From: Mesostigma viride | Taxonomy: Eukaryota > Streptophyta > Mesostigmatophyceae > Mesostigmatales > Mesostigmataceae | DNA length: 64,000 nt | NCBI GenBank assembly: GCA_009746045.1 | Contig: RPFO01000130.1 | Span: 62,001-126,000 of the forward strand | Reading direction: 5' to 3' | Shown here: in pieces, positions 30,849 through 41,837 of the stretch | How the letters are laid out: the number at the start of each line of letters is the position of its first letter | Position numbering within the stretch: the stretch's first letter is position 1 | Notes under the pieces: model-generated | What the model saw: the letters and a program-made list of their open reading frames with translations, nothing else | What the model was told of the DNA's origin: nothing | Databases searched by the model: none | Made by a program: the position numbers and the translations under genes

Positions 30849-32140
30849 TTAATGACCCCAAAGGCTAGCGTCACGCCCATTTGAACAGGTAGCACAGGAA
30901 GGCCGGCTGGGAAACAAAAGAGACTGCATGAGCAAGGTGAGTGTGCTTTTATCTCGAGTAACGGCCAACGGCCAGATTCTGGCAACGGCCTCTAAACACA
31001 CTTAGCCGTTAGCTTAATTTTGTTCAGGGTTGAGTATACTTCAGATGTTGCATGTTCCAAAACCATCCCCAACTACAGATCTCTCCCAAGTATAGGAAAG
31101 CCTAGACCTTCTGAAGGCCATCACAAAATCTGTCATGTTTCACTCAGCACGATCATGTCGGGGCCACGATACAGGCCATATATTCCGTTGGTAAGCACTC
31201 AACCTCTAAAAGCCTGATTGGCCTCATTAGAACACAGCACCCAGCAACATTCATCTAGCTACAGTGACTCCCCTTCCATATCACTATTAAGGTAATATGT
31301 TCACGGAACCCTGTTTCGTCCAACAGGAGTTTGGGATACAACGAGTTCCCGGCAGCATCCCATCTGAGCTTGGATGCGTGCGTAGACTGGTATTCCTGTA
31401 AGCCACACTGCACCTGCTCGTGCTTATCATTGAAGTGGTCGCAAATCCCATGGCTTCCGGCATTTCTGCCCGCTATGGTATCCAGCCCTGCGTTCGTCGT
31501 TAACAAACCCGATACGGGCTGGCATGGCAGCACCCATGCCGTCTTTTTTGGGGGGGAGGGCTGTTGAGATTTCATTTCTTTTTGTTGCTACTCGTGATTT
31601 ACGTTGTCAGATAGGGAATGGGGTAGTTGGCACCGGAGCCCAGAGACCGATGGCTGGCGGGAACAGACTAATTTTGTACCTAATAGCCGACTCCATTTGT
31701 TTCCAGTGAGTCTGCCGACGCGGGGGTCCTTGTGGGCTCGATATCCGAGCACGCACCATGAGGTTTGACGGTTAATCGACACAGTTCTTTTTCTTTTTTG
31801 GTCAAAGTGCTCGTGTCTGCTGGCACCCTTTATTTTTGTCTTTCCCAGGGCGCATGCGTTTGTTTGGTTTATTGCGAAGGTCCGCTTGTCGCGTCCGTGG
31901 TAATATACATCCGCGCACTAGAGTAGACCACGGACAGTATGATGCTGTCAGGCGGACCGCCAGGATGCTCGCGCAATGTCGCAGGCAGCAGTGTGGGAAA
32001 CATCTAAGGAAGACGCTGCGCATTGGAGCAGGCTGGGGGATAATTGTATGCTCTTTGGGGGGGATGCGACAGGGCGGCAAGAACGCAGGTACCATGCAGT
32101 GCGATATGTGTCGCAGATGCTATACAATACGGTACTAACC
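30849..32140 (+). repeat. LRR cassette copy 4, 3' part
   Basis: The cassette tail (aaaggctagcgtcacgccc, aacggccagattctggc, gccatatattccg) is followed by exon 6 (31327-31397) and a long downstream block that matches 1350-1768 and 3304-3620. So the second exon of cassettes 1 and 4 shares a common 3' flank. The segment 31268-31308 resembles the end of the DIRS-2 terminal repeat. Confidence 0.7.
31327..31397 (+). pseudogene. Leucine-rich-repeat exon 6, frameshifted
   Basis: It lies between 'cgtccaacag' and 'gtaagcc' like the others, but is 71 nt long. The start reads SLGYNEF in frame, then one base is missing at 'gagttcccggcagc', so the SIPSELG part is in another frame. The splice borders look intact, so splicing it in would shift every later repeat. 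It aligns best with exon 2 (both continue SELG or PELG, then RR) and shares that exon's downstream flank. Confidence 0.7.
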
Positions 32141-32748
32141 AGTCAGTGCTAACCAGTCACTGCTAAGGGGGGGGGTGGATTCGGCCGCAAAGCCGGCGGG
32201 GGGTGAGTGGGTTCGGCACCCCCCCTCCCCCGGAATTTTTTTTCTCCATGTAAAAAGCCAATAGAATATACCACACGGTTCCATGATTTGGTTCATATAT
32301 ACGACTTTTTTCATTATTCTTCAATCTACCATGGTTCAAACTGATCTAACCTTTGTATAGTGGTGCAGGTGCACTTTGTGCACCCAGAGCAGGTGCAGTC
32401 CACACCCTACCCTTGCGGGAAGTAGCCCAGAATGTATTAAAGGCCATATGCCCCTTCTCAGGGATATGTGCTACATGTGCTTGCAACGGAGATATGTTCC
32501 AATTTTAATTTAATTTAGTTTAACCTTTGTCCAAACTACTTGTAAACAATGTATCGTTATAGTAGTATTCACTTCTCAACCTTCGTGTGGTTTGATAGGC
32601 GGTGATGGACAAAGTTGTCGGCCAGGCTGAATCGCTTACCCTAGGTTTTACTTGTACACAGTCTGGGCTAACAATTACATAGATAATTATCCCCTCAAGG
32701 GATCCGACTCTCTATGGCTAACAATTCAGGATCCTTGCGCATATCAAT
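32141..32748. other. Unique stretch, no gene seen
   Basis: It contains poly-G runs at 32165-32175 and 32195-32210, a poly-T run at 32237, and no convincing frame. It ends at the hAT-like MITE. Confidence 0.4.
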
Positions 32749-33231
32749 GTAGGGTTGGGTCAATTACCGGTTTTAGCCCACCGGTATCGGAACCGGTACT
32801 TGCCCTCGGCTACCGGTACCGGTATCGGTTAGCAGGCGAGGTACTCGGTACCAGTACCGGTTACCGTCAGTTACCGTCGGTTACCGGTACGGGTACCAAA
32901 TGGCATGAACTGAAGGCTAAGTCCAGTGCTAGTAGTACTCGTTACAATCAGTTACCGGTACCGATTACCATCGGTTACCGGTTACCAGTTACCGGTACCA
33001 TATTGTTGTCTGAAAGACTGACCAAATCCTTGCTGGGCTGGTTGTTGGCACTTGGTGCTGCGCCGAAGTAACGGTAACCGAGAGGTAATCGCGTACCTCT
33101 GTTATCTTGGTTAGCCATCGTTACCGGTACCAGTTACCAGGGAGGCCGTCCGTTACCGGTATCGGTACTACCGGTTCGCGGGTTCCGTAACCGACCCCTC
33201 GGTTACTCCCTGGTAACCGACCCAGCCCTAC
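32749..33231. mobile_element. hAT-like MITE rich in ACCGGTA words
   Basis: Its termini are GTAGGGTTGGGTC and the complement of GTAGGGCTGGGTC. The flanks 'tatcaat' and 'ttatcat' are compatible with a decayed 8-bp duplication. The inside is dominated by TACCGGTA, GGTTACCG and related self-complementary words, so both strands can fold extensively. TAGGGTTGGGTC-type ends are seen in hAT families. The overlapping open frame (32652-33071) is an effect of the repeat composition. Confidence 0.55.
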
Positions 33232-33460
33232 TTATCATGAATAGCCGCACCCGAGCGGCAAGCCCTTCTTGCATTATGTGAATTATGTTAAGATCAAGGT
33301 AATTGCCTATGAGTATGGGTATGGGTTGCCAGACTGCTGCTGGCCTTCCACAGATACATCTCCGCAATATCCCGTCTCCTGCTCTTGGCTCCCATCTGCA
33401 TCACTCCCATTATCGCCGAGACCGTGTAAATCAACATCGCCGTCACAATCTCCAGCCAGC

Positions 33461-34210
<750 letters not shown>

Positions 34211-34329
34211 ATTGCTACAAATTTTTGGACCCTGAATAGGCACTAATTTTCTTGCTGCCACGGTGTTGTTTATCGCATTACTACGTCTAGAGAGTCACCA
34301 CTCAGCTATCTTTCCAGCAGCCATACTTG

Positions 34330-35325
34330 ATGTTGTTGCACTACGTTGCATACTCTATCTCATGCAGGGCACTGTACGGAACTCTGAAGCCATTAGTAGG
34401 TTTCCGTTTTCAGGCTCCGCAGCCTAGCACTTTGCTCCGAAATGTCGCAGCAGGGTTGCAGTACCTGACTGCTTACTGCCGAAGAAAGGCTGGTCGGGTT
34501 ACTTTGAACATTGTGATGAACAACGAATCCGTTGGCCGTAAGTAGACAAATGATTACCAGCATCCGCTCTGATGGGTGGGAGTTGTTACAGGGACAAATA
34601 TAGGAATTAATTAATCAATCACGTAGACAAATACAGGAAACATCCATTATCAAAATTTAAATTCAATTTTAGAAAATTTATCTGATTTTTTAAACCAGGA
34701 CTTGAAATATTTGAATTGCGGAGTTAGAACTAGTGATAAAAAATATAAACCTTGTAAAATTTTATTAACAACACCTGAAAGTTTAAATATTATACTGTGC
34801 AATAATCCTGATCTATTGTCTGTTTTAGAATTTGTAATTCGATTCAGACCGAGCCAGTTTTTTAGACAAAGCTGGGCCAGCAGGCCCAACGATGTTTGAC
34901 TGACTCAGTTGCGCTTAGGCTTTATCGGCCGCTGGGGTGTGCGATGAGACGGCCTACTCATAAAATATAACCTGAAATATGGAAAGTTATCCCTCCATGC
35001 GACAACGTTGATAGTAGTAATCGAGATATGGAGGCATTGGGGGGCGTCTTTCAAGTTGTCGTCACGTTAGGGCGACACTGGCCATTGAGGGAGGCCGGTG
35101 ATCGTTAAATGCGGTATTCTTCCTTGTCTTTGCGTGCATATTGAACACCCCTTTTACGTAACTGCCCGAGGGAGGAAGGCTGGTGGGGGCCCTGCAAAGG
35201 GTCATGAACCATGAAGGCTTCCTACAGCCGTCGGCGATCATAATGGTCGTGACTGTTGCGGCCGGGCAGCCTTGAGAGCCACAGAGCGAAAGTGGTTGGC
35301 AAAGCTTTGGGGAAGGCACCACGGT
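34330..35325 (+). repeat. Interspersed repeat R, copy 1 (inverted relative to 46 and 59 kb)
   Basis: It is the reverse complement of 59550-60330 and, in part, of 46268-47110 (shared words ctcatgcag, gcgtctttcaagttgtcg, gttagggcgacactggcc). A frame in 34327-34545 (LKPLVGFRFQAPQPSTLL, AGLQYLTAYC) is partly conserved with - strand 59979-60311 (LKPLVGFPCQVPVPKALM, AGLQYLTADC), hinting at a coding past. It carries an AT-rich insertion at about 34600-34850. At 59 kb and 46 kb the same repeat lies upstream (5') of DIRS RT fragments, so it may be the 5' part of that DIRS lineage. Confidence 0.6.
34625..34880 (+). pseudogene. AT-rich helicase-like gene fragment
   Basis: The segment is far richer in A/T than its surroundings and reads open for about 85 codons without a start. 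It contains LENLSDFLNQDLKYL, then VRTSDKKYKPCKILLTTPES and LNIILCNNPDLLSVLEFVI. TTPES followed by a hydrophobic helix is the Ib-type motif of superfamily-2 helicases (for example the Lhr group: ILVTTPESLxxLL), and the spacing from a preceding L-rich helix fits. The frame breaks out into repeat R just where motif II (DExH) would begin. The low G/C and TTA/AAT codons suggest a foreign or organellar source. Without a search the family call is tentative. Confidence 0.45.
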
Positions 35326-35330
35326 CGTGG

Positions 35331-35752
35331 TTCTCTGAACATAGTTTTGTTATAGTGACATGGACGGGTTGCCGCTATAGCGAGGTTATATAGGGTTCAC
35401 GTGACATACCTTTCGAGGCCGGTGCGGCCTGATCCGAATCGGTAGTGGCCAAAGATTTGGCCAATTTTTCCTTGCCAGGTGGCAGGAGCTATGGTGAGAT
35501 ATAGACCTGCCACTGTCTAGGTTTCTTTGTTAATGACGTAGTGATTAACTAGATCTAGATTCTTTCTCTCACGCAATATGTGACCTAATGGCCCGGGCAG
35601 CCTTACATGAGCCCCGGCATTTAGACCGCCAATTGGCGTCATGCGTTCAGACGCAAAATTTGCGTGGCAAGAGAATGCCGTCCGGGCCAAGGCCGCTTGA
35701 CATGCAATATTAAAGAAAAAAACAAACCCACCTAGCTAAGGTCGGCCTCTTT
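35331..35752 (+). repeat. DIRS-2 terminal repeat A1
   Basis: It is about 420 bp, starts TTCTCTGAACATAGTTTTG and matches 40246-40679 and the complement of 27071-27497. It includes 'tcacgtgacataccttt' and 'ggcctcttt' at its end. The gag-like region begins about 80 bp later. Confidence 0.75.
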
Positions 35753-35839
35753 CACAAGGCGGAGACAGCAAGCCAGAGGAAACGAACCTCTGGTCTGTCC
35801 AGCCTTCACTGTCGGAGCCATTTTTTACCCTGAGCAGCA

Positions 35840-36925
35840 AGTCCGAAGGGGCGCAAGGCTACAGCAAGGCAGGCAGTGAGGGGGGAGGACGGGACGCCCG
35901 CACTGTGGGCTGCTGCCGCCAGTCACCCGCCAGTCGCCTTCAACGCCAAAAGGAAGCAGCTCGCCACTCTGCTCGCCAAGTGCACCAGCCCCGGAGAGGC
36001 TGTGGGGGCAGTCGAGCAGGCCTTCGGTGCCGAGGACTGGGTGACGGACGCCAGCTCGTGGCGCTCCAGTCATCTGAGGTCTGTCATGCAGTTGCTGGCC
36101 CATCACGTCGACGTGACAACGTGCTGCATGCACGTGGCCCAAACGAAGCGTTGGTGGCAAAACTGCTGGCCGTGGCAGATCTCACAGCGGACGATGAGGA
36201 GGGGGCACTGCCACCAGCGACACCTGCGCAACGAAAAATGGCCAAGCCGAAAGGCACGGCCAAAAATTCGGCAGGTGGGGGAGCTGTCGGAAAGGAAACA
36301 AGGGCAAGGTTGTCGACATTCGTTGGGGCACCTCCAGAAGCCGAAAATCAGGAGGACGAGGAGGACGAGGAAGGGTAGGTCGCAGCTGAGAAATTCTTGC
36401 AAGATATGAAGGCAGCGCTGGGAGGAATGGAGGGTGCGGGAAGCCACCTCAAGGCCTCGAAAGGGGCGGCGCTGCCGAGCCGAGCAAAGAGCGCAAATAT
36501 CGGATTTCCACTATTAAGCAATTGACCGGGGTTAAGGAGCAGGTGCTGCCGGGAGAGTTGAAGGACGCCAGCAACTATGGGATGGGAATTCGGTCGTGGG
36601 TCTGACATGACAATCAAGCCTGGACATTGGCGGAGCATGGAGAAGAGGAGAATTGTGATGAACATTGCATCAATTGGCCATGGACACCTTTCTCAAGGAG
36701 CTGGGCTCAGCAGCCGGGGAGCTTGCGGGCATGGAGTACCTAATGAGGGTGGTGGCGGCCTTGTTGCAGGTGGAGGGGCAAGGAGGGGGGGGTTGGAAGG
36801 TGGCAAGCCACCTCCTGCCATTGGGGGGGGAGGCTGCGCTGTCAGCCACCCCGGCTGTCAAGGCAGCCCTCCAAAGTGCGATCCTCTTGGACAAGCTCAG
36901 CAAGGCCCAACAAGTAGGAAAATAG
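35840..36925 (+). pseudogene. DIRS-2 gag-like ORF remnant
   Basis: Protein-like sequence moves through three frames: LATLLAKCTSPGEAVGAVEQ (about 35960) in one, EALVAKLLAVADLTADDEEG and an acidic tail (36145-36378) in a second, and LGSAAGELAGMEYLMRVVAA with WKVASHLLPLGGEAALSATP (36690-36925) in a third. The last part aligns with the DIRS-1 gag C-terminus (TPSAMLPFQ, MLASPAVRAAM). It is non-functional. No zinc knuckle is present. Confidence 0.55.
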
Positions 36926-37139
36926 AATCCCAGCGGGACCGGTCCCTTTTCCCGCTGCCATACCCACTTAGGCCAGCGTATACCGCGTGGGGCAGGGTGA
37001 GATCGGCACGCCGGCGACAGCGCGCCATGCGCCGCCACCGCGAGTACACACTGCAATGCAAGGTAGTACGTTGGCTTAATTGGCTTGGGGGGGGGGTGAG
37101 GCAGACCCTCCTCCTAACCCTAGAGAGGCGTGCTCTGAG

Positions 37140-38374
37140 GGGAGGGAGGAGGCCCTTGTGAGGGTGAAGAAGCACTGCACCTGGCACAGTCGCCGCGTAG
37201 GTGGCGTTGCTACAGGCCAGGAGCAAGAAGGTGCTGATCCAGTATGTGGGAAGCAGAATGCATGCGAACAACTGCACGCGGACGCGGTGAGTTTGACAAG
37301 GTCTGAGGTGGCAGGGAAGGCACGGGTGCTGGACCTGTTGGCTATGCGGCCGAGCTGGCGCAAGATTTATGCCAGCAAAGAAAATTGCATCAAGCCAGCG
37401 GTTGCGGCGAGCGCAAGGTATTGGAATGTGCCCAAGCCCAGCCGGGGCTGCTCCATGGCTGAATGGGGCACTTGAGCTCATGAGCCGGGCAGCGGGCATG
37501 GGCATGGTTACGTTCCGGGAGAGGCGGCCCAAGTGAGTGGATGGCTACTTTGGAGTGACCAAGGGGGTGGGTGAGCTACGGTTTATCGTCAACCGGAAGC
37601 GGGGCAACCGGCTGTGGGTGGAGCCCCCCAAGATCCTGCTCCCCCACCTAGGCATCCTCGTTGAGGTCTACATCAAGGGCCGGAGCTACAGTGCCAAGAG
37701 TGACCTCGTGTCATACTTCGACTCCATTGAGGAGCCCGAGTGGTGGTGGGACTACCAAGGGCTTCCAAGTGTGTGGGCCTCGCAGGGGCGAGGCGGAGGG
37801 TGTGGCCTGTGCTTAAGGTGATGGCAATGGGGCATTCCTATGCGGACTGGCGCTGGGGGAGGCCATCCATGAGACGGTTCTCTACATGAGCGGTGCCCTG
37901 GATCCGAGGCGCCAGGTCAACTACGTCTCAAGCGCAGGTGAGCTCACCTTGGTGCGCGATGAGTGTGGCCAGCCGCTGCGCTTGGTCATCGAGTACAAGG
38001 AGGAGCGCGCCGGGGAGCTTCACATCGACCTGGAAAACCCCCCTGCCCCCATGCTGTCCATCACCATTGGTGACTTGGTGGCCAGCAACGGGCGGACCTG
38101 CGAGGCGGTGAACCAGCTCATCACACGCGCTATTGAGGAAGGCTACCTTACTAGCAACCTTGTGCCCTCTAAGGAAAAGACTAAGATGGCCAGCCTGGGA
38201 GGGGACGAGCTAGAAACCCTGGGAGTGGTGCACCGACGGAACGGCGTGCTGGAACCAACCGTCAAGCAGCTCAACCTCGTGATCGCCCACACAGAGGCTA
38301 TACTCACTCGTGGCCGAGCTACGGCTGAGGGGCTGGCTGCCATCTTGGGGCAGTGGCTGTGGCTGCAATGCTAA
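37140..38374 (+). pseudogene. DIRS-2 reverse transcriptase, inactivated
   Basis: The N-terminal part (37300-37475) has a RGCSMAEW box matching RGCSMEEF in DIRS-1, then a stop. 37537-37821 gives GVTKGVGELRFIVNRKRGN and SDLVSYFDSIEEPEWW (motif A, catalytic Asp kept). 37886-38374 gives ALDPRRQVNYVSSAGELTLV and MLSITIGDLVASNGRT. There motif C reads IGD where the - strand relative at 45.4 kb has IDD, so one catalytic Asp is replaced by Gly. The rest (EGYLTSNLVPSKEKTKM) matches RT thumb sequence of DIRS-1 in outline. Stops and frame changes also break it. Confidence 0.75.
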
Positions 38375-38484
38375 GCTGCAGCTGCCTGTCCATATGGCAG
38401 CAAAGTTTCAAGTTCATCAGCGTTCAAGGGTTGGGGCAGCGGTCGCGGGTGCTGTGGGCCGGGATGCGGGAGGAGTTAGAGTGT

Positions 38485-39188
38485 CCCCTGGCCTTGGCTT
38501 CTATGCTAAGGGTTGACCAAAGCGCACCCTTGGCACGTGCGGTTGTCGCGTCTGACGCATCGACCTACGGGCAAGGTGTCGTGTACGCTATGATGGAGCC
38601 AGGCGATGTGACGGAGTTGGCGCGGGAAGGTTAGGTGCGGGGGTACCCGACTTTGCTCATACCAACGGAGGTGGCCTACGCTGGGCCCAGGCCGCTGAGC
38701 GCGCAGGCGCAACAAGCAATCACTAGCCAGCAATGGCGGGTCAGGCTCAGGACTTGTAGGCAGGATTCGGGGATGCACATCAACGAGGAGGTGCAAGCCG
38801 CAGTGAAGGGCGTGAAGAGGTGTGAGCGCAGCCTGGCCAACCAAGGCAAGCAGGTGGTGAGTTTGGTGGATTCCACCGCGGCATCGGGCTGCTTGGCTAA
38901 GGGGCGGTCCTCATCCTACTTAAGCTCAACAAGCAGTGCCGCCGCTTGTGCGCACTGACCCTCGCCACTGGGAGTCGTTCCCAGTGGGTGTGGTCGCTGA
39001 GTGCTCTTCAAACAGCTGATGGCGTTTCTCGCGGTCAGTCCATGGCGACTTTCTTGGCAGGCTGGGTGCGCGACCTGACCGCGGAAGGCATCCATCCTAA
39101 CCCCGGGGGCCCTGCACCTGTTAGCTACCTTCCATCGCCAGAGGGGAAAGTGAAGCCGGCTACCTTGCTGGCCTTGATTCTCTATTGA
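38485..39188 (+). pseudogene. DIRS-2 RNase H domain remnant
   Basis: The acidic residues are recognisable: AVVASDASTYGQGVVY (Asp), MHINEEVQAAVKGV (Glu), VVSLVDSTAASGCL (Asp) and LSALQTADGVSR (Asp) in a later frame. A TAG at about 38632 and a frame change near 38937 interrupt it. The tail IHPNPGGPAPVSYLPSPEGK matches the HPNPGPEG linker of DIRS-1 before the recombinase. Confidence 0.7.
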
Positions 39189-39220
39189 CTTGGTGGGAGG
39201 CTGGCGGCCGGGCGGACAGG

Positions 39221-40055
39221 TCATCGTAACGCGCTGACACCCTGGAACAGACATTTTGTGACTATGTTGCCTGGGCTGACTTTCGGGGATATAGCTGGCA
39301 GACGGGTGTCAATGCCTTGATGGGGTTGCAACTTCATTATCCCGGTATGGAGAAGCGGTGGGACTTGGCCCGTGGCGTCCTCGCTGGGTGGAAAACACTT
39401 GTGCCCCCCCGCGCCCCTCCTCCGATTCCATGGGAGGCGGTGTTTGCAGTCGCCAGCACGATGGTAATGCAAGGTCAGCTCCTTGCGGGCCTGCTGGTGG
39501 TCATCGTGTTCCGCCATTACCTGAGAATCTCGGAGGCGCTGCACCTCCGTGTTGGCCATGTGCACCTCCAGCCTGACTTCGGCTTGGGCGGCTCAGCGGG
39601 GCGCCCTGCTGTTGAAGTCTACCAAGACCTCTATGGGCAAGGCTCAGTCGGTGGTGGTAGAAGATGTGATGTCTGAAATCATCCTCCGCCACTGCATCGC
39701 GGGCAAGCCCGCTTGGGAGGCGGTGTTCCCTTTCACCTACCCGCAATTGAGGCGCCTTTGGCAGGATGCGACTCAGGCCTTGGGGGTCGCCCAGATTTTC
39801 ACCATTCACGGGCTGCGGCATGGGGCTGCCACTCATGATTTCCTCGAGGGTCGCAGCCTAGGGGACATCCAGGGTCGGGGGCGCTGGCTTAGCAGCTCCA
39901 GGGTTGCCCATTATGTGGGCTTGCACCGCAGTTTGGAGGTCGAGCTGCCTGAGGTTCTTCTTCGGGCCATGGCCGCCTGCCCCCCCCCGGGCCTGGCGGG
40001 CTATTTTGCAGATGCCCTGCACCTAATTTGGTTGTTCGTTTCCATGCCATTATGA
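39221..40055 (+). pseudogene. DIRS-2 tyrosine recombinase, one frameshift
   Basis: 39317-39590 encodes the core-binding region and VVIVFRHYLRISEALHLRVG (first catalytic Arg). The frame changes near 39590, and 39600-40055 gives FTIHGLRHGAATHDFLEGRS (His-x-x-Arg), DIQGRGRWLSSSRVAHYVGL (Gly-Arg-Trp and the nucleophile Tyr). All catalytic residues are present; only the frame is broken. It is the best preserved recombinase of this lineage in the window and the reference for judging changes in the - strand copies. Confidence 0.75.
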
Positions 40056-40700
40056 TAGGTTCTTTGCCCCTGGCATGGGTCGCCAGAGAGGGATGTAAGG
40101 GTAAGGCTAGCCTTTGGCAAGCAATAAGTGTTCCCATGAGCATCGGCGGCCGGGATGTGGTCTGCCTTGTGTATGTGCTCCACTCATTGTTTTAATAAAG
40201 AATCTGGTTACCCTGTCCAGAGTTCCACGGTTAATAGAATCATGTTTCTCTGAACATAGTTTCTTTATAGTGAGATGGAAGGGTTGCCGCTATAGCTAGG
40301 TTATAGGGTTCACGTGACATACCTTTTGAGGCCGGTGCGGCCTGATCTGGATCGGTAGTGGCCAAAGATTTGGCCAATTTTTCCTGGCCAGGTGGCAGGA
40401 GCTACGTTGAGATACAAACCTGCCACTGTCTAGGTTTCTATGTTAGTGACGTAGTGATTAGCTCATTTAGCTAGATCTAGATTCTTTCTCTCACGCAATA
40501 TGCGACCTAATAGCCCCGGCAGCCTTACGTAAGCCGCCGGCATTCAGAAAGCCAATTTGCGTCATGTGTTCAGACGCAAAATTTGCGTGGCGAAAAAGTG
40601 CCGTCCGGGCCAAGGCCGCGTGACACGCAAAAAAGACAAAAGCAAACCCACCTACTGTAGCTAAGGTCGGCCTCTTTTCTTTTCCCGCCCACCCTCCCTG
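40056..40700 (+). repeat. DIRS-2 3' region, A2 and short right end
   Basis: The 3' non-coding part (40056-40245; 'gggtcgccagagaggg', 'aaggctagcctttgg', 'tcattgttttaataaag') also occurs at 27498-27640 and, in inverse, at 41690-41750. A2 (40246-40679) follows, then CCCGCCCACCC. Confidence 0.7.
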
Positions 40701-40862
40701 CAAGCTTTGGAGAGCCAGGAAAGGGGGCTTGTGTAACGAGACCTACCATCAATCATGACATGGGTGCAGCGTGGCAGGCTCACCCCTGGTTTCTGTAATT
40801 GCCCACTTACTGTATTAATCAAATGTTGGTAGATTGGCAAAAGTGGCTAGTAAAACGGAGCC

Positions 40863-41690
40863 TGTTACATGCTATTGAATATGATGATTTTCTGTGGCTC
40901 GCATGATGGGCCAAGCATCATTCTTTGATGGTGGAGCCTACCGTTTTCCCTCTCATTTTTAGGCAAGGTTTTATGGCCATCTATCTTGAGGGCACAAGCT
41001 TGGTCGACATCCTAGCTTGCAGGTAGGTGTGGCTGTATAAATAGAGGCTATCACTGAGAAAATGGGTGTTGTTATATTGTACATATTGAATATCATTTTC
41101 TGTCACTCCCGTGACGAGCCCAGGTGCTCCATTTTAATGACATTCATGGCAATAACCAGAGAAGGTCTTTGTGAGTCTGCATGGCTGGCATTTTCAGTGA
41201 GTCTGCACTGACTGGCAAAGTAATACCCGCTCTGGCTGCCATGTTTAGAGGCATGGCTTTCCTGTTGCTCAGTTCCATGGTTGTCACATTCGTGTGGGAT
41301 GCCTGGCTTGACATTTCTGTCCTACACAGGCGTGCCAGCGACAACCAGATAAGCGGCACCATCCCACACGAGCTGGGGTCTTCGTCCTGGTTGCTTTGGC
41401 TGTAAGCTTCCATGTCATTGTTTTGGCTGTGCTCTTTTCTGAACCCGCTGTCATTCGTTTGTGTAACTTGCCTTTGCCTGCTGCAACCCAGGAGCCGGCA
41501 CCGAAGCTGTCTGATTGGTATGCTGCTGATTATCTCTTGTTGGTGCACGTGTGCACCTGAAACTGTCTTTCTAGTAACAGTGCAATGCCATGCAGGGTAG
41601 CCAGCAGACTCTTCATTAAATCAATATAAAGCTGAGCACATTGGGAAGTGGCCCACATCTGGCCATCCTTACCCAAGGGAACGCTTACTG
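40863..41690 (+). repeat. LRR cassette copy 5
   Basis: The cassette has the exon-like segment with 'cctagcttgcaggtaggtgtggc' (about 40965-41030), TATAAATAGAGGC, the 'atattgaatatcattttctgt' word, and exon 7 (41330-41401). The 'tgggcactcaagc' stretch is missing. It joins DIRS-3 sequence near 'gctagcctttcccttg'. Confidence 0.7.
41330..41401 (+). CDS. Leucine-rich-repeat exon 7
   Basis: The exon is 72 nt between 'tcctacacag' and 'gtaagct'. The repeat reads RASDNQISGTIPHELGSS plus SWLLWL. The ladder Asn and SGTIP core are intact. The first Leu pair is replaced (RAS), and GSL is GSS. The final Leu is kept by the split codon. The acceptor has the common pyrimidine stretch (gacatttctgtcc). Confidence 0.7.
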
Positions 41691-41837
41691 CCCCCAAAGG
41701 CTAGCCTTTCCCTTGTAACAACCCTCCCCGGCGACCCAAGCCAGGGCAAAACAGTAACCGATTGACGCATACAATAATGAGTAAATTGAGGTGGAGGTCA
41801 GGGGAAAGAAACACCACCACGTGCGATGGGGGGCAGG

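Larger units (their letters stand above)
35331..40700 (+). mobile_element. DIRS/PAT-type retrotransposon (DIRS-2 copy), decayed
   Basis: Terminal repeats A1 (35331-35752) and A2 (40246-40679) are direct. Between them lie gag-like, RT, RNase H and tyrosine recombinase remnants in that order. The A2 end is followed by TTTTCTTTTCCCGCCCACCC, like the solo right end at 27071. It is from a lineage distinct from DIRS-1 (different terminal repeats; recombinase box GLRHGAATHD). Confidence 0.8.
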
